Origin: Chara braunii | Taxonomy: Eukaryota > Streptophyta > Charophyceae > Charales > Characeae | Reading direction: 5' to 3' | DNA length: 40,928 bases | Assembly: GCA_003427395.1 (NCBI GenBank) | Contig: BFEA01000011.1 | Coordinates: forward strand, 830,500-871,427 | In this document: positions 1 to 11,379 of the stretch, one piece after another | Position numbering within the stretch: position 1 is the stretch's first letter | Layout: the number at the start of each line of letters is the position of its first letter | Notes under the pieces: generated by a model | Database searches by the model: none | What the model saw: the letters and a program-made list of their open reading frames with translations, nothing else | What the model was told of the DNA's origin: nothing | Program-made: the position numbers and the translations under genes

Positions 1-593
1 TGCAGACCTCCTCGCACAAGACGCTGAGGCAGCGCTTCCGCATGGCTTCCGCAGGAATGAATGAATGGTTGTGCGCAGCCTCTTGATTTATACTTTTGTG
101 AGTCGTTGGTCTGCCCTGCTTCCCTGGCCCACGATGTGCACAGTCCCAGACGGTACTTGCTTAACTGGACCGGACTGGCTGGACTGGGACTGCTGACTCT
201 GCGTGGTGGACTTCCACCACTTGCCCACTTGCCTAGACCTATAGTGGTCTGACTTCCGAAAGGCCACTTCTAGAACTCTCTCTTTACTTTGGCCTTTCGG
301 TACTGTAGCAGCTACGACTCTGTCCTTTCAGGTAAGTAGCAGCTATTACTTTGACCCTTCAGACAGTCTACAACTACTACCCCTGGACTGTCTAGACTCC
401 TACCCAATAGGTCTCCAATTTGAATCCCCTATACCCTGTAACCTACAAGCCCCTACCTACCACTGGCGGTCCTACAGGTCGCAGGTTCAAATCTATGGGT
501 TGACACAGTTACTGTACACAGGTAAGGTGGGGGAACTAGGGATCGAGCCCTGGGATCTGCATCAGCTACTGCAAAGTGGTGAATATCGTTTCA
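1..593 (-). mobile_element. Partial LTR of gypsy family B, inserted in the 3' LTR of element A
   Basis: Read on the minus strand this matches, with scattered differences, the first two thirds of the two LTRs of element B at 19412-20304 and 27584-28479. The LTR begins with TGAAACGATATTC at 593 and runs left off the window. The right-hand neighbour resumes at TTAGGGTAGC, which is the continuation of the element A LTR as seen intact at 8923. The LTR therefore landed inside the A LTR. Whether this is a solo LTR or the 5' LTR of a full minus-strand B copy cannot be told, because the rest lies outside the window. Confidence 0.85.
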
Positions 594-848
594 TTAGGGT
601 AGCTGTAGGAAACTTCAGTTAGTACGAGCCTGTATTTTCCCAAATTTACAGATATGTTCCTCACGAAATTTCCCTACAGGTAGCTCTCTCGGTTAGCCCT
701 CAGCCAAACAAAATTACGAATCTAACCTACCTATGGTACAGCCTCGACAAGATAGGCTACAAGCCAAACAAAATTACAAATCTAACCTACCTACGATACA
801 ACCTCGACGAGATAGGCTACATGCCACTGAAACCAAAAAGTCATTGCA
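594..848 (-). repeat. 3' LTR of element A (truncated, with a 60-bp tandem duplication)
   Basis: Positions 594-848 match 8923-9110 of the other A LTR. A 60-bp unit beginning AGCCAAACAAAATTAC occurs twice in a row (702-761 and 762-821) here but once in the 5' LTR, so the duplication arose after insertion. The outer part of this LTR lies beyond the inserted family B LTR and is not in the window. Confidence 0.85.
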
Positions 849-860
849 GGCCCTCCCCCG
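849..860 (-). promoter_or_regulatory. Polypurine tract of element A
   Basis: On the minus strand the run GGGGGAGGGCC directly precedes the LTR start TGCAATGAC. In LTR retrotransposons this tract primes plus-strand DNA synthesis. Its position against the LTR edge fixes the 3' LTR boundary at 848. Confidence 0.75.
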
Positions 861-877
861 AAGCGAGGACCTCCAAG

Positions 878-2320
878 CTAGGGGCGTAGGCGTGAAGAAC
901 ATTGAAGGGGTTGACCCTTCTGCGCTGCCTCATACTTGAGGACAATAGACTTAACGGTGTTAAAAAGTTCCTTGGTAGTATACCAGCGATCTTCAGTGTG
1001 TGGCTGGTAGGAGAATTTCACAAGGTATTGCTTATACGGAGTTGTACCTGTCTCATCCTCAATCGATTCCACCTCATATCCATTGCCAAGGATCGAGGGA
1101 CCGAATTGAGGGGGACTCTCTGGAAATGCATCAGCTGATATAAACAGCAACAACTTAGATGCATGGAAGACAGGATAGGTTTGTAGATGCAGAGAGACAT
1201 CCAAATCATAGAAGGGTCCAAAAGGATCATCTCCCACTGAATCTAATACCTGCCATGGACCCATGTATCGTGGCAACAGCTCGAGCGAAATGTCCTCCTC
1301 ACGTGATAACTCAGAACTAAGCACCCAAACCCAGACACTTGTGCGGATGGTAGAAGGGCAGTGGTGCCTATTAGCCTGCTGAATCATAGCCTTCTGGGGT
1401 TTGAGCAGGTTGGCACAAGCACGCTCAATGTCCACACGGTAACGCCTGGTGAACTCTACAGTTCCAGGTGTCAGCGTAGGAGTAGCCTTATCGATAATAT
1501 CATCGAGAGGCTGTCGTGGTTCACGACCCCAGTGTAACCGGTAGGGTGTAAAGCCTGTAAAGGAGTGTACAAAAGTGTTATAAACAAGTTGTGCACGACC
1601 CAGATGAAGATCCCAGTCCTGCTGGTCTATACTGATCACAAGACGCAGCAGTTGGAATAGAATCCGGTTCATCACTTCAGCCTGACCATTGGCTTCAGGA
1701 TGGCGGACAAATGTCATATCCAAATGAGAATGAAGGTAATCCCTGCAGTAGGATTGCCATTCATTGCTGCAAAATCTAGGGTCTCGATCACTGACTATCG
1801 AGGTGGGTGGTCCATGATGTGTGTAACCCACTTGTCAACAAAAGCCACCTGAATGGCAGGCACATGAGCCTCAACTGGTAAGGGGATGAACTCTGCACAT
1901 TTGGAGAACCGGTCCACACATACCATCACCTTACGCATGCCACGAGGTGTGGTCCTACCCCGTTAAGTAAAATCAATAAACACTGACTGTGCAGGTGCAG
2001 GTGCTTCAGGTATGGGAAGTGGTTTGAGTAAGCCAAGGTGAGGTCTACGTACTACCTTATTCCTTTGGCATAACTCACAGGTTTCCACTTAGTGCAACAT
2101 ATCCTTCCTCATCTCCTTCCAGAAGAAGCGTTGCGATAGAGCCGCATAAGATTTAAGGGCTCCAAAATGACCACGAGCATCATAACACTCTGACATGAAG
2201 AGTGTTCTCAGCTTGCGATCCTAAGGAATGCACAACCGTTCCTCACCTCTGTTGCACGTATACAGTAGTCCTAAAACCGGAGTATAACCTGTTTCAAAAG
2301 CAGGATCATCTTGTAGGTTC
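878..2320 (-). pseudogene. Element A integrase with chromodomain-like tail (broken)
   Basis: The zinc-binding half and first catalytic Asp lie at about 2320-1840, where two TAA codons interrupt the frame (CAC TAA GTG and ACT TAA CGG). A frameshift near 1830 leads into a 317-residue open stretch (878-1831). That part shows IVSDRDPRF, HPEANGQAE (the last two DDE positions), the YMGPW form of the GPY/F module, and FHASKL. The C-terminus (about 1090-900) has YEVESIEDE, YLVKFSYQ and DRWYTTKEL, a chromodomain-like layout with Phe where a canonical chromodomain has Trp. Known role: integrase inserts the cDNA into host chromatin. It cannot be made as one protein here. Confidence 0.88.
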
Positions 2321-2321
2321 C

Positions 2322-3697
2322 TCACGATAGGGCCAAAAATCGGGTCCCGGGGTAGTAAGTGGGCAATAGTCTAACAAGTCTTTTCTCCAAAAGAGTGAGT
2401 AAAGGAGATGAGGAAGAGAGCGTCAGGCCATGAGAAAGGGCGTCTGCCACTCTGCTGTAGCAGCCCTTCTTGTGTTTCAGTTCAAAGTCAAATAGATCAA
2501 TTAATTGAATGTAGTGATCAAGCTTGTCATTCAACTCTCCCTGGGACTTCATCCACTGAAGGGTGGAGTGATCTGAAAAGATCTTGAAGTGTCTGCCCAG
2601 GAGGAAGTGCTTCCAACGCTTGAGCGCTGACGCAAGAGCATAGAGCTCTTTCTTGCTCATGTACTCCACAGGTTGCAGACCATTCCCATCATCCTACTGA
2701 AGTACCGCCCCTACACCATACCGACTAGCGTCAGTAGTCAGCACAAAAGGCAAGGTAGGGTCGGGTAACTTCAAAACAGGTGCACGAATCAAGGCCTCCT
2801 TGAGACGTGTAAAAGCCTCCTGACATTCTGATGTCCAAAGAAAGCAAGTGTCTTTCTTAGTGAGGTCAGTCGGGGGTGCTGCAATAGAAGAGAAGTTCTT
2901 AATGAACTTTCTGTAATATGATGCAAGCCCCAAGAAAAACCGAACATCACGAACGTTCACAGGCTTCGACCAGTCCCGAACAGCAGCAACTTTCGTTGCC
3001 TCAGGAACCAACCCCTCTCCAGAAATAACATGACCAAGATATACAACAAAGTCAACTCCAAAAGAGGACTTTTCCTTGTTGATCTTGTACTGACTGTCAT
3101 GCAAGGCCTGGAGGACCAGAGCCAAATGTTGCGCATGCTCATGAACAAAATGACTGAATACCAAGATGTCATCCAAGTAGACAACAACAAACTTGTCCCG
3201 GTAAGGCCTGAGTATGCGATGCATCTCTGTTTGGAAGGTGCCAAGGGCATTGCAAAGACCGAATGGCATGACCAAGTACTCATACGTACCATACCTGGTC
3301 TTGAAGACTATTTTGTGGATATCACCTTCAGCCATCTCAATCTGGTGATAGCCAGATTTGAGGACGATCTTGCTGAAGATAGTGAAGCCCTGCACCATAT
3401 CCAACAGATCATCGATCCGAGGAAGAGGCTCTGTAGATTTCCTCGTGATCTTATTGAGACCCCTGTAGTCCACACACATTCTGAACTCATCATTCCCTTT
3501 GGAACAAAGAGGACTGGTGCCCCAAATTCATAAGTGTTGGGCCGAATGCAGCCTTTGCTAGTCAGGGTCTCCAACTGTCTCCTAATCTCCTTAAGTTCAA
3601 CAAGGGACATCTTGTACACTTGGCCCTTGGGAGGGACCGAGCCAGACAGGAGCTCAATCTTATGTTTGGTTTGCCTATGGACAAGTTCATTCGGCTC
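2322..3697 (-). pseudogene. Element A reverse transcriptase and RNase H (broken)
   Basis: The RT starts about 3619 (SLVELKEIRRQLETL, then CIRPN and GAPVLFVPK). A one-base frameshift near 3490 moves into the 2694-3479 frame with MCVDYRGLNKITRK, YHQIE, MPFGLCNA and the catalytic VVVYLDDILVFS; both Asp residues of YxDD are present. RNase H follows with TTDASRYG. A TAG at 2691-2693 falls where families B and D read LQQDDG, so it replaces a glutamine. The frame then reopens at 2669-2322 with KKELYALASAL, FSDHSTLQW and VADALS. Another TAG (3698-3700) separates protease and RT. The function would be copying RNA to DNA; it is inactive here because of the stops and frameshift. Confidence 0.9.
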
Positions 3698-3700
3698 CTA

Positions 3701-4243
3701 CAAAAGATCTGAGAACCGGTCAACTACCTGTTGAGTTTGAGAGGGACAGGGAACAATGTCCACATCAGTTTGTTTGATATACGCCACAAACAAACGTGTG
3801 TGGTCAGTCTGGCGTGAAAGTCGCATGAAACTGCGAGCATGCATACAATAGCAGCTACTGGCCGAATGGTACTCATCAGCGAGCATACAAGGGCAATAAA
3901 CCCCATGTCGGTCAGGTAGCTCAACCCTAGGGATCCGCCAGTCGATCCTAGGGTTGGTGGCACTAAGCCACTGCAGAGAGAACATAAGGTCAAAGGGTAC
4001 ACTAGGAAACACAGAGAAATTCAGGCGGTGCCTAATTTCTCCTTGCTTGTCAAAGATCACTGGTAGACCCTTGACAACAACAGTGATCTTGACTATAGAT
4101 GAGTCGTCAATGCGAACCTCAATAGGTTGTCGCAACCTCACTAGTCTCTAGTCCAAGCGCAGCCTGCTGACTGTCTCGGAAGACAAAGTTGCGAGTAGCC
4201 CCACAGTCTAAGAGCCCTTTGAATTTGGCTCCCAGGATAGAGG
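3701..4243 (-). pseudogene. Element A aspartic protease (broken)
   Basis: The minus strand shows LLDCGATRNFV near 4200, the retroviral-type aspartic protease active site with Cys in place of the usual Ser/Thr of D[ST]G. After a frame change an open stretch (3698-4141) continues with VKGLPVIFDKQGEI, LNFSVFPSVPFDLMFSLQWLSATNPRIDW, the usual second half of gypsy proteases. A TGA just upstream, near 4244, separates it from gag. The protein would cut the Gag-Pol polyprotein. Confidence 0.75.
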
Positions 4244-4262
4244 GTCAAAGCAAGATGAGGTC

Positions 4263-4696
4263 TGACCTGTGCTTCTTTCTTTCCTGCAAGGACAGGAAGA
4301 GATCAGCAAGGCTATGGGACTCATCCTCCTCCCACGTCTCATCCAGTTGAGTGTCCTCAAAAGTGAAGGGCCCTGAAGATGCAACTCCATAGAAATAACC
4401 GACGAGAGAATGTGAAGATTCATCTTCATCAGAAGGTGAATCGACATTGGTGGAAGGAGTTGTTGCTTCCACCTCACTCTGACCTGTGTTTCTTTCTTTC
4501 CTGCAAGGACAGGAAGAGATCAGCAAGGCTATGGGACTCATCCTCCTCCCACGTTTCATCCAGTTCAGTGTCCTCAAAAGTGAAGGACCCTGAAGATGCA
4601 AATGCATAGAAAAAAAAAGCGAGAGAATGTGAAGATTCATCTTCATCAGAAGGTGAATCAACATTGGTGGAAGGAGGTGTTGCTTCCACCTCTCTC
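4263..4696 (-). repeat. 217-bp tandem duplication in A gag (out of frame)
   Basis: Two copies, beginning TGACCTGTGCTTC at 4263 and TGACCTGTGTTTC at 4480, are about 95% alike by eye. The unit length, 217 bp, is not a multiple of three, so the acidic segment is read in different frames in the two copies. Confidence 0.85.
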
Positions 4697-5650
4697 TGCT
4701 CTAGTTTTTTGAACTAGAGCTACCTGTAGACCTGCGAGGCATGCTAGACAGTCCTCCAAAAAGTGGCCCCCCTCGCACCTCAGTGCGACTCCCTTGTCCT
4801 TCCTCTTCCTCCAAACTCCCTATTGGATCCTGAGTGCATGCCGGGGGAAGGTGGAAGGGTCAAGGGGGTCAACTGGCCACCGGACGTCACGTGGTAGAGG
4901 TACTCTCTGGGCACCAGGGGAAGAGGCATGTCCCTTACCTTTCCCCTTGCTGCTGGTTGGTGCTTTCTGGGCCAGGGCTTTGCCCTTTGTCAGACCCATC
5001 AAAGCATCGGCCAGGGAAAAAACATCAGGATCTGCAGCAGATGAAGAAGCAGTCCCAGACACTGGGATGTTGCATCATCATCTGAACTCGAGGCTGCAAT
5101 AAACAAGGCACTTTTCCTCCCTCTATGCCCCTTTGAGGAGGGTCCCTTCCTTCCTTCAGAAGGTGCTTCCTACACATGGAGTTTGGACTCCAAATCCAAG
5201 GTTGGTCTGCCAAAGGACCGCCAATCCTTGTGGCTCTGAGAGAATAGAGCAAGCTGGTATTGCTCAGGTGTTGCCCTTAGGAAATGAATAAGCAGATCCT
5301 CAAAGGCGGAGTACAGTTTGGACAAGGAGCCATCAAACTTTTTCTGGCCCAGGCGCAAAATTTTATTTGCTGCTTTCCTGGCCTGCTCCTTGTCTACAAA
5401 TCGGTCTTGCAGTGCCTGCAGAAAACCAGCCACCCCCAGCCTCACCTTCACATCCTCATCACATTTGAACCGACTTAGGTAGGTTCTCTGTGCAGTGACC
5501 CAATCTGCAACATCCACCTTCGGGTCCTCGCCTGAGAACATGGGTGGAGGGGTCAGCTTGGGCCATTGCATGTCAAATGGAGCTGAGGGCTGTGAAACTG
5601 TTGTTGACTTGGGTGTAGGAGGGGATAAGGGTCTGGATTGCAGGGGTTGC

Positions 5651-6196
5651 TGGGGTCCTGCTTGAGAGGCCCCAAAAGATGGAGGAGCAGTCAGGGTGGT
5701 TGGGATATGCAGATGGAGAAAGATTTGACCCAATTTGAAAGAGACGTCATCCAACTTAAAAAAAAAAGTTGAGTGATTGTTTTCCAATTTGGTAATCCTC
5801 TCGTCCCAGTTAGTGAAATAGGACCGGTGAATGTCGTCTTGCAAAAGGATGAACTCAGCCATGTCCTTATTGTACTGAGTGGAAGTTCCACTCACCCAGA
5901 TTTTCTTTATGTCCTCCATCTCCTGGGGTCCCGCTTGAGAGGCCCCAGGAGATGGAAGAGAGTCAGGGTGGTTGGGATATGCAGATGGGTAAAGATTTGA
6001 CCAAATTTGGAAGAGATGTCATCCAACTTTTTTTAAAAAGGTGAGTGACTGTTTTCCAATTTGGTAATCCTCTCGTCCCAGTTAGTAAAACAGGACCGGT
6101 GAATGTCATCCTGCAAAAGGATGAACTCGGCCATGTCCTTATTGTACTGACTGGAAATTCCACTCACCCTGATTTTCTCTATGTCTGCCACAAGAA
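5651..6196 (-). repeat. 273-bp in-frame tandem duplication in A gag
   Basis: The words TGGGGTCC and CTTGAGAGGCCCCA recur at 5651 and 5924, followed by closely similar sequence. The unit is 273 bp, exactly 91 codons. Both copies encode a helical segment with DMAEFIL, DDIHRS, NWDERITKLEN and LHIPTTLT. The upstream copy (5924-6196) has an internal stop in its homopolymer run (ttttttt, about 6028). Confidence 0.82.
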
Positions 6197-6377
6197 ACTT
6201 TCTTCTAGCTTCCTTCTGAGCTGCTTTATCCTCCCTTTTCAGCTCGGCCTTCAGAGTCTCAACTGCCTGTGCTTGTTTCTGAAGTTTCTCCTCCTCACCA
6301 CGCTGTTAAGCTTCTGAAGCGTCAACAGGAAGTTGAGGCTTCACGTCAGAAGCCTCTGCCTTCTCTGAACCAGACAT

Positions 6378-7881
6378 CTTAAATTTCCCACAATACAAAT
6401 AAATAAAAATAAAAATAAAAATAAAAATAAAAGACCGAAAAAGAAGTTAACAGGAATTGGGCTTTCTCTGCAGTACTTGCCCAATTGTTGTCGCCTGACT
6501 GAAGCAAGAAGTTGATAAGTATGAGCAGGTAAGTGCTCAGTCTCTGCAGACCGGTTGAGGGTCAGGGTCAGTTTAGAGAACACTCTGCAAAAATCAATTT
6601 CACGATTTTCCATTCACTGCCCTGACACATCAATTGAGTGAGAACACTGCAAATCCTGTATTAATTTCTTACAAGATGCAGTCTAGGACTGATTAGTAGT
6701 AGACCGTAATTAGACATAGTGATTATTAGTGACTGACAGGTGATTACAGATGACCAAGATGTAGCAATTTACTAAGGGTGCTATTTTTAGATACTCCCCA
6801 CTGACTTCACCACTGGATGACCCTTTAGGCCATACTGGGGGGTATGGCGAATTACACTACTCACTGTAATTGACTCAAAACATCAAATATGGCAGTGCGA
6901 TTTCAGACACCGACTCACTACTGAATTGCGATTTTACAGGGACTGACAGAACTGAATTCTGACGAGCAGAACCAAAGTTATGACTGACCCTAGTCAGACC
7001 AAGCTTCAGCTATGGCAACGCAAAATTCAGATTTTCAATATTACTGACAAAGGACTCTGAACAGTCCAATTCACAGTACAATATGAATCACAACACTGTA
7101 AAGTAGTCACAGATGAAAGTTGAGTCAGAAAGAGTGTCAAACAGGGTTAGTAGAAGTCAAAGAAGGTAGGTAGGGGAAGTTCGCTATGGTTGACCCGCAG
7201 TCTTAATTTCGATTTTCAACTATCCACTACTTGACAGACCATATTTCTCTATTCTAAAAATAGCCCCAGAATCGCCACGGAGTAGAGTAAGGAACACACT
7301 TACGCCAGGGATATCTCCGAAGGGGATGAACGAAACCCTGGCTATGGCGGTCTCCTGAGACCCATCTCACCAGTTTCTTCTTCTGCCTGTACCCAGTGTT
7401 CCCACGTACGGAACTCTCTGAAACTTGGTGATCATGCAGATCTTCCTGAGGCGCTTCACCCTCAACTGACAGATTCAATGAATCTGGACTCCCAGATGCA
7501 AATAGCTGAGATACTCAGTGCAGTGCTGCTCCAACCTGCACTGCGCTGCTTGGAAATTGGAAATTTTGACCCAATTCCAAAATCGCAGCACTCTGGGGGT
7601 CACTTCCTTGCAAATTGTCACTTCCAAAGGAATCGCCGGGCTATAATAGCCTCCTCAAAGCCTCCCAGGCCTCTGAGCATCAATCGGAACTCACTCCTCT
7701 GCAACCCTGAGCAGGAGTGAACCACTCTCTGTCCAATACCTCTCGCCACACACTCACCACCACCACCCTTACTGACGTCAGCCCTGAAGACGACAAATCA
7801 CCATGAAACTCAACTCCAGTATCTTGCCAGATGATGATGGTTGCTCCAACTTATTAATCGCTTCACTGTCTGGATCCAATC
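6378..7881 (-). other. 5' leader of element A
   Basis: This is the untranslated stretch between the primer site and gag. It has no convincing coding frame. It contains a run of AAATA units (6400-6431) just upstream of the gag start and two copies of the word GCTATGGC (7009-7016, 7341-7348). Confidence 0.6.
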
Positions 7882-7893
7882 GCTCTGATACCA
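7882..7893 (-). promoter_or_regulatory. Primer binding site of element A (initiator Met tRNA type)
   Basis: On the minus strand this is TGGTATCAGAGC, the sequence complementary to the 3' end of plant initiator methionine tRNA. It lies two bases inside the LTR edge at 7896 and starts minus-strand cDNA synthesis. Confidence 0.9.
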
Positions 7894-7895
7894 AC

Positions 7896-9110
7896 TGCTA
7901 TGAACCTGGTTGTTTGTTGTCAGAAGACCAACACTCGCTCACATAGACTTCCAGGTATGCCCATACATACACAGAAGGAAGGGGAGAGGATGGGAGTATC
8001 ACACCGCACAGGGAGAGATAAACACAGACTTGACCATGCGATATGACAGAAAACACTGAGACTGCAATTCGCTCCACATAATCCTCACAACCGGTCACAA
8101 AGGAAAGCCGAGTAGATCACATTCAGGGAAACAATGAAGCAAAGATAGTCTGCACACAGTATTCACACTGTTTATTAAACTCAGAGTCTCGAAATGTCAG
8201 AATAACCCCAGTACCATGGTGCTTCACTCCCCAACCCTGAGTAACCGCTATTACTACCCCTGAACCCCTGAAACATCAAGCGCTACACATATACTGCCTC
8301 CAGAGGGAAGCGCCACCCTGAAACTGGTCTCTAGGGCCAAGCGCCTCTCAGAGGATGAAGAAGAAGACCAGCGCCACAGTATCTGATGACGATTAAGTGC
8401 CAAAAGAGCACCGCCACCACTCCCGACAAAGATGATCTCTGAGGAAGAAAAGCTGCAGGTATGGCTGCAGCGCCACACACTCTAACACCCTACTCCGGAG
8501 GAGGGTTCAGCAGGGCACCAACTCCTCTCGCCTCCAGCAGACTCTAGATAGCTCAAACCTTTGAACTACCCCGCGTGCTGTCAGAGTACAGCGTCGGTCC
8601 CAGCTATGGCCGACACTCCGCAGGTCCAGCTATGTCCATCTTCTCCAACGCTGAAGCTGTCACCACTTCCAGTTCATGCGTTGCACCACAGCGATGTACA
8701 CGGTACCAACTGCCAAAAGCCCCCAGCCGATGTCTACGATCCTTCTATATCCTATACTACCCTAGACACGACCTAGACCGGACTGACTGGACCAACTGGT
8801 ACCGTTTCTGTTTCGGCCTCTCGGCCTCTGCCTCCCCGGCTATAGGCTATAGGACCGTCTATCAGCATAGGCCTTTAGGGCCTGTCTGTCCTAGGGGTAG
8901 CCCGGGCTTGCTATTCGCAGTTAGGGTAGCTGTAGGAAACTTTAGTTAGTACGGGGGTATTTTCCCGAATTTACAATTATGTCCCTCACGAATTTTCCCT
9001 ACAGGTAGGTCTCTTTAGACCACAGCCAAACAAAATTATGAATCTAACCTACCCATGGTACAGGCTCAACGAGATAGGCGACATGCCACTGAAACCAGCA
9101 AGTCATTGCA
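7896..9110 (-). repeat. 5' LTR of element A
   Basis: The LTR is about 1215 bp. On the minus strand it begins TGCAATGACTTGC at 9110 and ends TAGCA at 7896, two bases before the primer site. The TG...CA ends fit LTR rules. It carries GCTATGGC at 8603. The other copy survives only over 594-848, so divergence cannot be estimated well. Confidence 0.85.
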
Positions 9111-9360
9111 GTGCGCTCTAAAACATGTCTGAAAGCCCTGAGTGCACCTCCCTGTTACGTAGCAATAGATCTCACACAAGCCCTGACAATAACTGTCCGC
9201 AGCCTCCTGATGTAGCGTACAGATCCTGAAAATAGGGAGCTGTACTCTGCAGTGTGCGCCTCTGCTCAAGAACGACAGCACAAATGAAGCCACAGACTGA
9301 AACTTTCTACTCGTTAGCACCACTTCAACCAGAGCCATTAGGGAAACAAACCCTCACCTT

Positions 9361-9530
9361 CCAGAGGCAGCTGTACAAAAGCCCACTGTTCACCACGTAA
9401 AGTATCTGGCAGATCTTGAGGCATTGGCGGGTCGAGCATAAGAAGAGGTGAGGCAGAGTCCGTATAGCCCGGATGCAGCTTGTACACAGTGTCCAGACGC
9501 TCGCCAAGCCACCTTAGTAGTGTCACACAC
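9361..9530 (-). CDS. Possible exon of an unrecognised host gene
   Basis: Read on the minus strand, this stretch encodes RWLGERLDTVYKLHPGYTD, LLMLDPPMPQDLPDTL and RGEQWAFVQLPLE, which looks like genuine globular protein rather than repeat translation. The frame ends exactly at GAAG followed by GTGAGG, a good splice donor near 9361. An AG acceptor lies upstream around 9536-9520. I do not recognise the protein. The 5' LTR of element A begins only 250 bp downstream, so A may sit in an intron of this gene or may have destroyed it. It could be a chance open frame; it is short. Confidence 0.35.
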
Positions 9531-9554
9531 TAGGCCAATATGCACGCATCCACG

Positions 9555-9614
9555 CAGCAGCACACACGCACACACGCACACACGCACACACGCACACACA
9601 CACACACACACACG
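9555..9614. repeat. CA-rich microsatellite
   Basis: Alternating CACACACG and CACA units run from about 9555 to 9614. Confidence 0.95.
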
Positions 9615-10005
9615 ACAGTAGACAAAACATAAGGAAGGATTCACAGGCAACCAAAAACCGGAACAACTGCTTCCTAAATTCTTGACAAAATTGTTTGAAG
9701 ATTTCACATTCACATGCTTCCTAAGGATTCAAACTGCCCACACTTCCCAGATGCAAAGTGGATGACAGTGAAAGTTCAGAAAATATCATATCCTGTAGAG
9801 AGTCCCTAGGCCCAAACGCCACAGCTTATCACCTTCATACATTACGAGAATGTTGCAAAACATCGACCCATTCAGCACCACTTTGCCTCTTTCTTTTCCT
9901 CCCCCCCCAACAAACTTTGAGATATATTGTCACACTGTGAATCAGAGTGCGAAGGCGAAAAAAAGCAAAACAGGGAAAGGAACAGAAGGAAGGAAGGAAA
10001 GCCCC

Positions 10006-10702
10006 ACCTGTTCATAACCGCTTACGTACACGGCCAGCCACGTGGATGACAGGTTGAGCGCTGGCTGCCCCCATCCCCGTGTGTCACAAGGACCCACTTG
10101 CACGCAGCCAAAAGGCAAAGAGGTAAAGAAAAGGACGAGGAAACCAGACCTCACAGAGGCAAGAGAAAGAGAAAGGGATCCAATCAAAGAAAAGACAGGG
10201 GAAGAAAGCAAATGACACATCCTCGAGACAAACCAATTACCACTGTCACTACAAGGTTCAACATATTCTTTTATTTTTCTCTCTTTCTTTTTTCTTATTT
10301 CCTTTTTCTTTTCTTCAGAAATTTGTACTTTCTTTCTTTCTTTCTTTTTTTCTTTTTGTTTCGATTGTTTTTTCCTTCTTTCTTCAACTCCACATTTGTT
10401 GCTCCTGATCGCTTGATTCTATTGATCAGTCACAATGCAGTGCAAGTGGAATCTCAACAAGCAATGTGCATTCCGATACATACAAAATGGTGCTTTATAG
10501 CGCAGGGAAGACTTTAGATACAATTCCTGACTTGACCGGGACTGACCTCTTTCACGTAGTACAAGATAGCGAAGCAGGATGCTAGAATACTAATGACTAG
10601 CCCAATCAATGTTTCGACGCAGACCAAACATACATCATGCTCATCACAAGGTGTGAAGGGGCCTGGCGCTATACACAGGAAAGAGGCGCCAGGTCTAGAC
10701 AT
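10006..10702 (-). other. Two further exon-like segments on the minus strand
   Basis: Near 10702-10540 the minus strand encodes a hydrophobic segment (ETLIGLVISILASCFAILYY followed by VKE), long enough for one membrane helix, ending before GTCAGT. Near 10065-10006 it encodes ALNLSSTWLAVYVSGYEQ, followed by GTGGGG. Both are on the same strand as the exon candidate at 9361-9530 and could belong with it, but I have no homolog to anchor them. Purine- and pyrimidine-rich DNA lies between them. This is speculative. Confidence 0.2.
10260..10390. repeat. Polypyrimidine low-complexity tract
   Basis: The plus strand is almost only T and C, with TTTCTTTC-type units. Open frames across it are compositional artefacts. 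Confidence 0.85.
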
Positions 10703-11379
10703 ACACAGACGAAGAGGAGGGGATCAGACGAAGAAGAGGAAGGGGGAGATGGGAAAGTCGTCAACACCAAGTCTCGTTACAAGTCCCAAATAATCCCTCT
10801 TCAATATGTCTGAAGTCCAATGTCGAGTCTGGATCCAAATGTCACCAAGCTCTCTCTCTCTCTCTCTCTTGTAGTCTGCTGATGCAGTGACGTCAGATAG
10901 CGAGAGGGTGAGAAGGAGATGGTGGACTGAGAAGAGGAAGAAGAAGAACTCTCTCTCATGTGTCAGGTACTAACCTGTAAAGATGGCGCTGTGCTGCAGG
11001 TACCTCGAAGACGAAGCTGGCGCAACGGCGCTGCAGGTAAGTATCCCTGGCCTCCGCCCAATCTCTCTCTCTCTCTAGTACTACTCTAGCTATGGCGCCC
11101 AGCGCTGAAGACTACAACTAACGCTACTAGCACCCAGCGCTGAAGACTACTGCTAACGCTACAACTACTCCTGCAGCGCTCCTCCAGAGTGCTGCTGCCG
11201 AATCCTGAAGACTACTGACTGCCTCCTGCCTACCTGTGAAGTGCATGGGAAGTCCATATGTATTACCTCGGCCTGCCTCCTGACTGCCTCTGACTGCCTG
11301 TACTTGCAGGGCGGGGAGTCCAGGAGGCTGCTCTTGCCAATGCCAAGCTGAGCCAGGGCCTGGCGCTGCAGCTGTCGTG
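10391..11379. other. Non-element interval without a supported gene
   Basis: Apart from the exon-like segment near 10540-10702, I see only short CT runs (10850-10869, 11062-11076) and one GCTATGGC word at 11089. The text CAGCGCTGAAGACTAC recurs at about 11100 and 11134. No convincing coding frame or RNA gene is visible. Confidence 0.5.

Larger units (their letters stand above)
4245..6377 (-). pseudogene. Element A gag (broken, two internal tandem duplications)
   Basis: The start ATG is at 6375-6377 (minus), giving MSGSEKAEASDVKPQLP. A TAA at 6306-6308 interrupts after 23 codons; the frame continues as a charged helical region. The 5170-5919 stretch (249 residues) holds the capsid part: FSGEDPKVDVADW, YLSRFKCDEDVKVRLGVAGF, ALQDRFVD and KLYSAFEDLL are typical of gypsy capsid domains. 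The C-terminal part is acidic (DSPSDEDESSHSL, DETWEEDES). I see no CCHC zinc knuckle. A 273-bp in-frame duplication lies in the N-terminal coil, and a 217-bp out-of-frame duplication lies in the acidic part. Confidence 0.82.
594..9110 (-). mobile_element. Element A: degenerate Ty3/gypsy LTR retrotransposon
   Basis: On the minus strand the order is 5' LTR (7896-9110), tRNA primer site (7882-7893), leader, gag (start codon 6375-6377), protease, reverse transcriptase, RNase H, integrase (to 878), purine tract and truncated 3' LTR (594-848). RT before integrase is the Ty3/gypsy order. The two LTR ends share the boundary TGCAATGAC, read on the minus strand at 848 and 9110. Several frameshifts, stops and two tandem duplications in gag show that it is dead. 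Its 3' LTR was later broken by a family B LTR. Confidence 0.9.
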
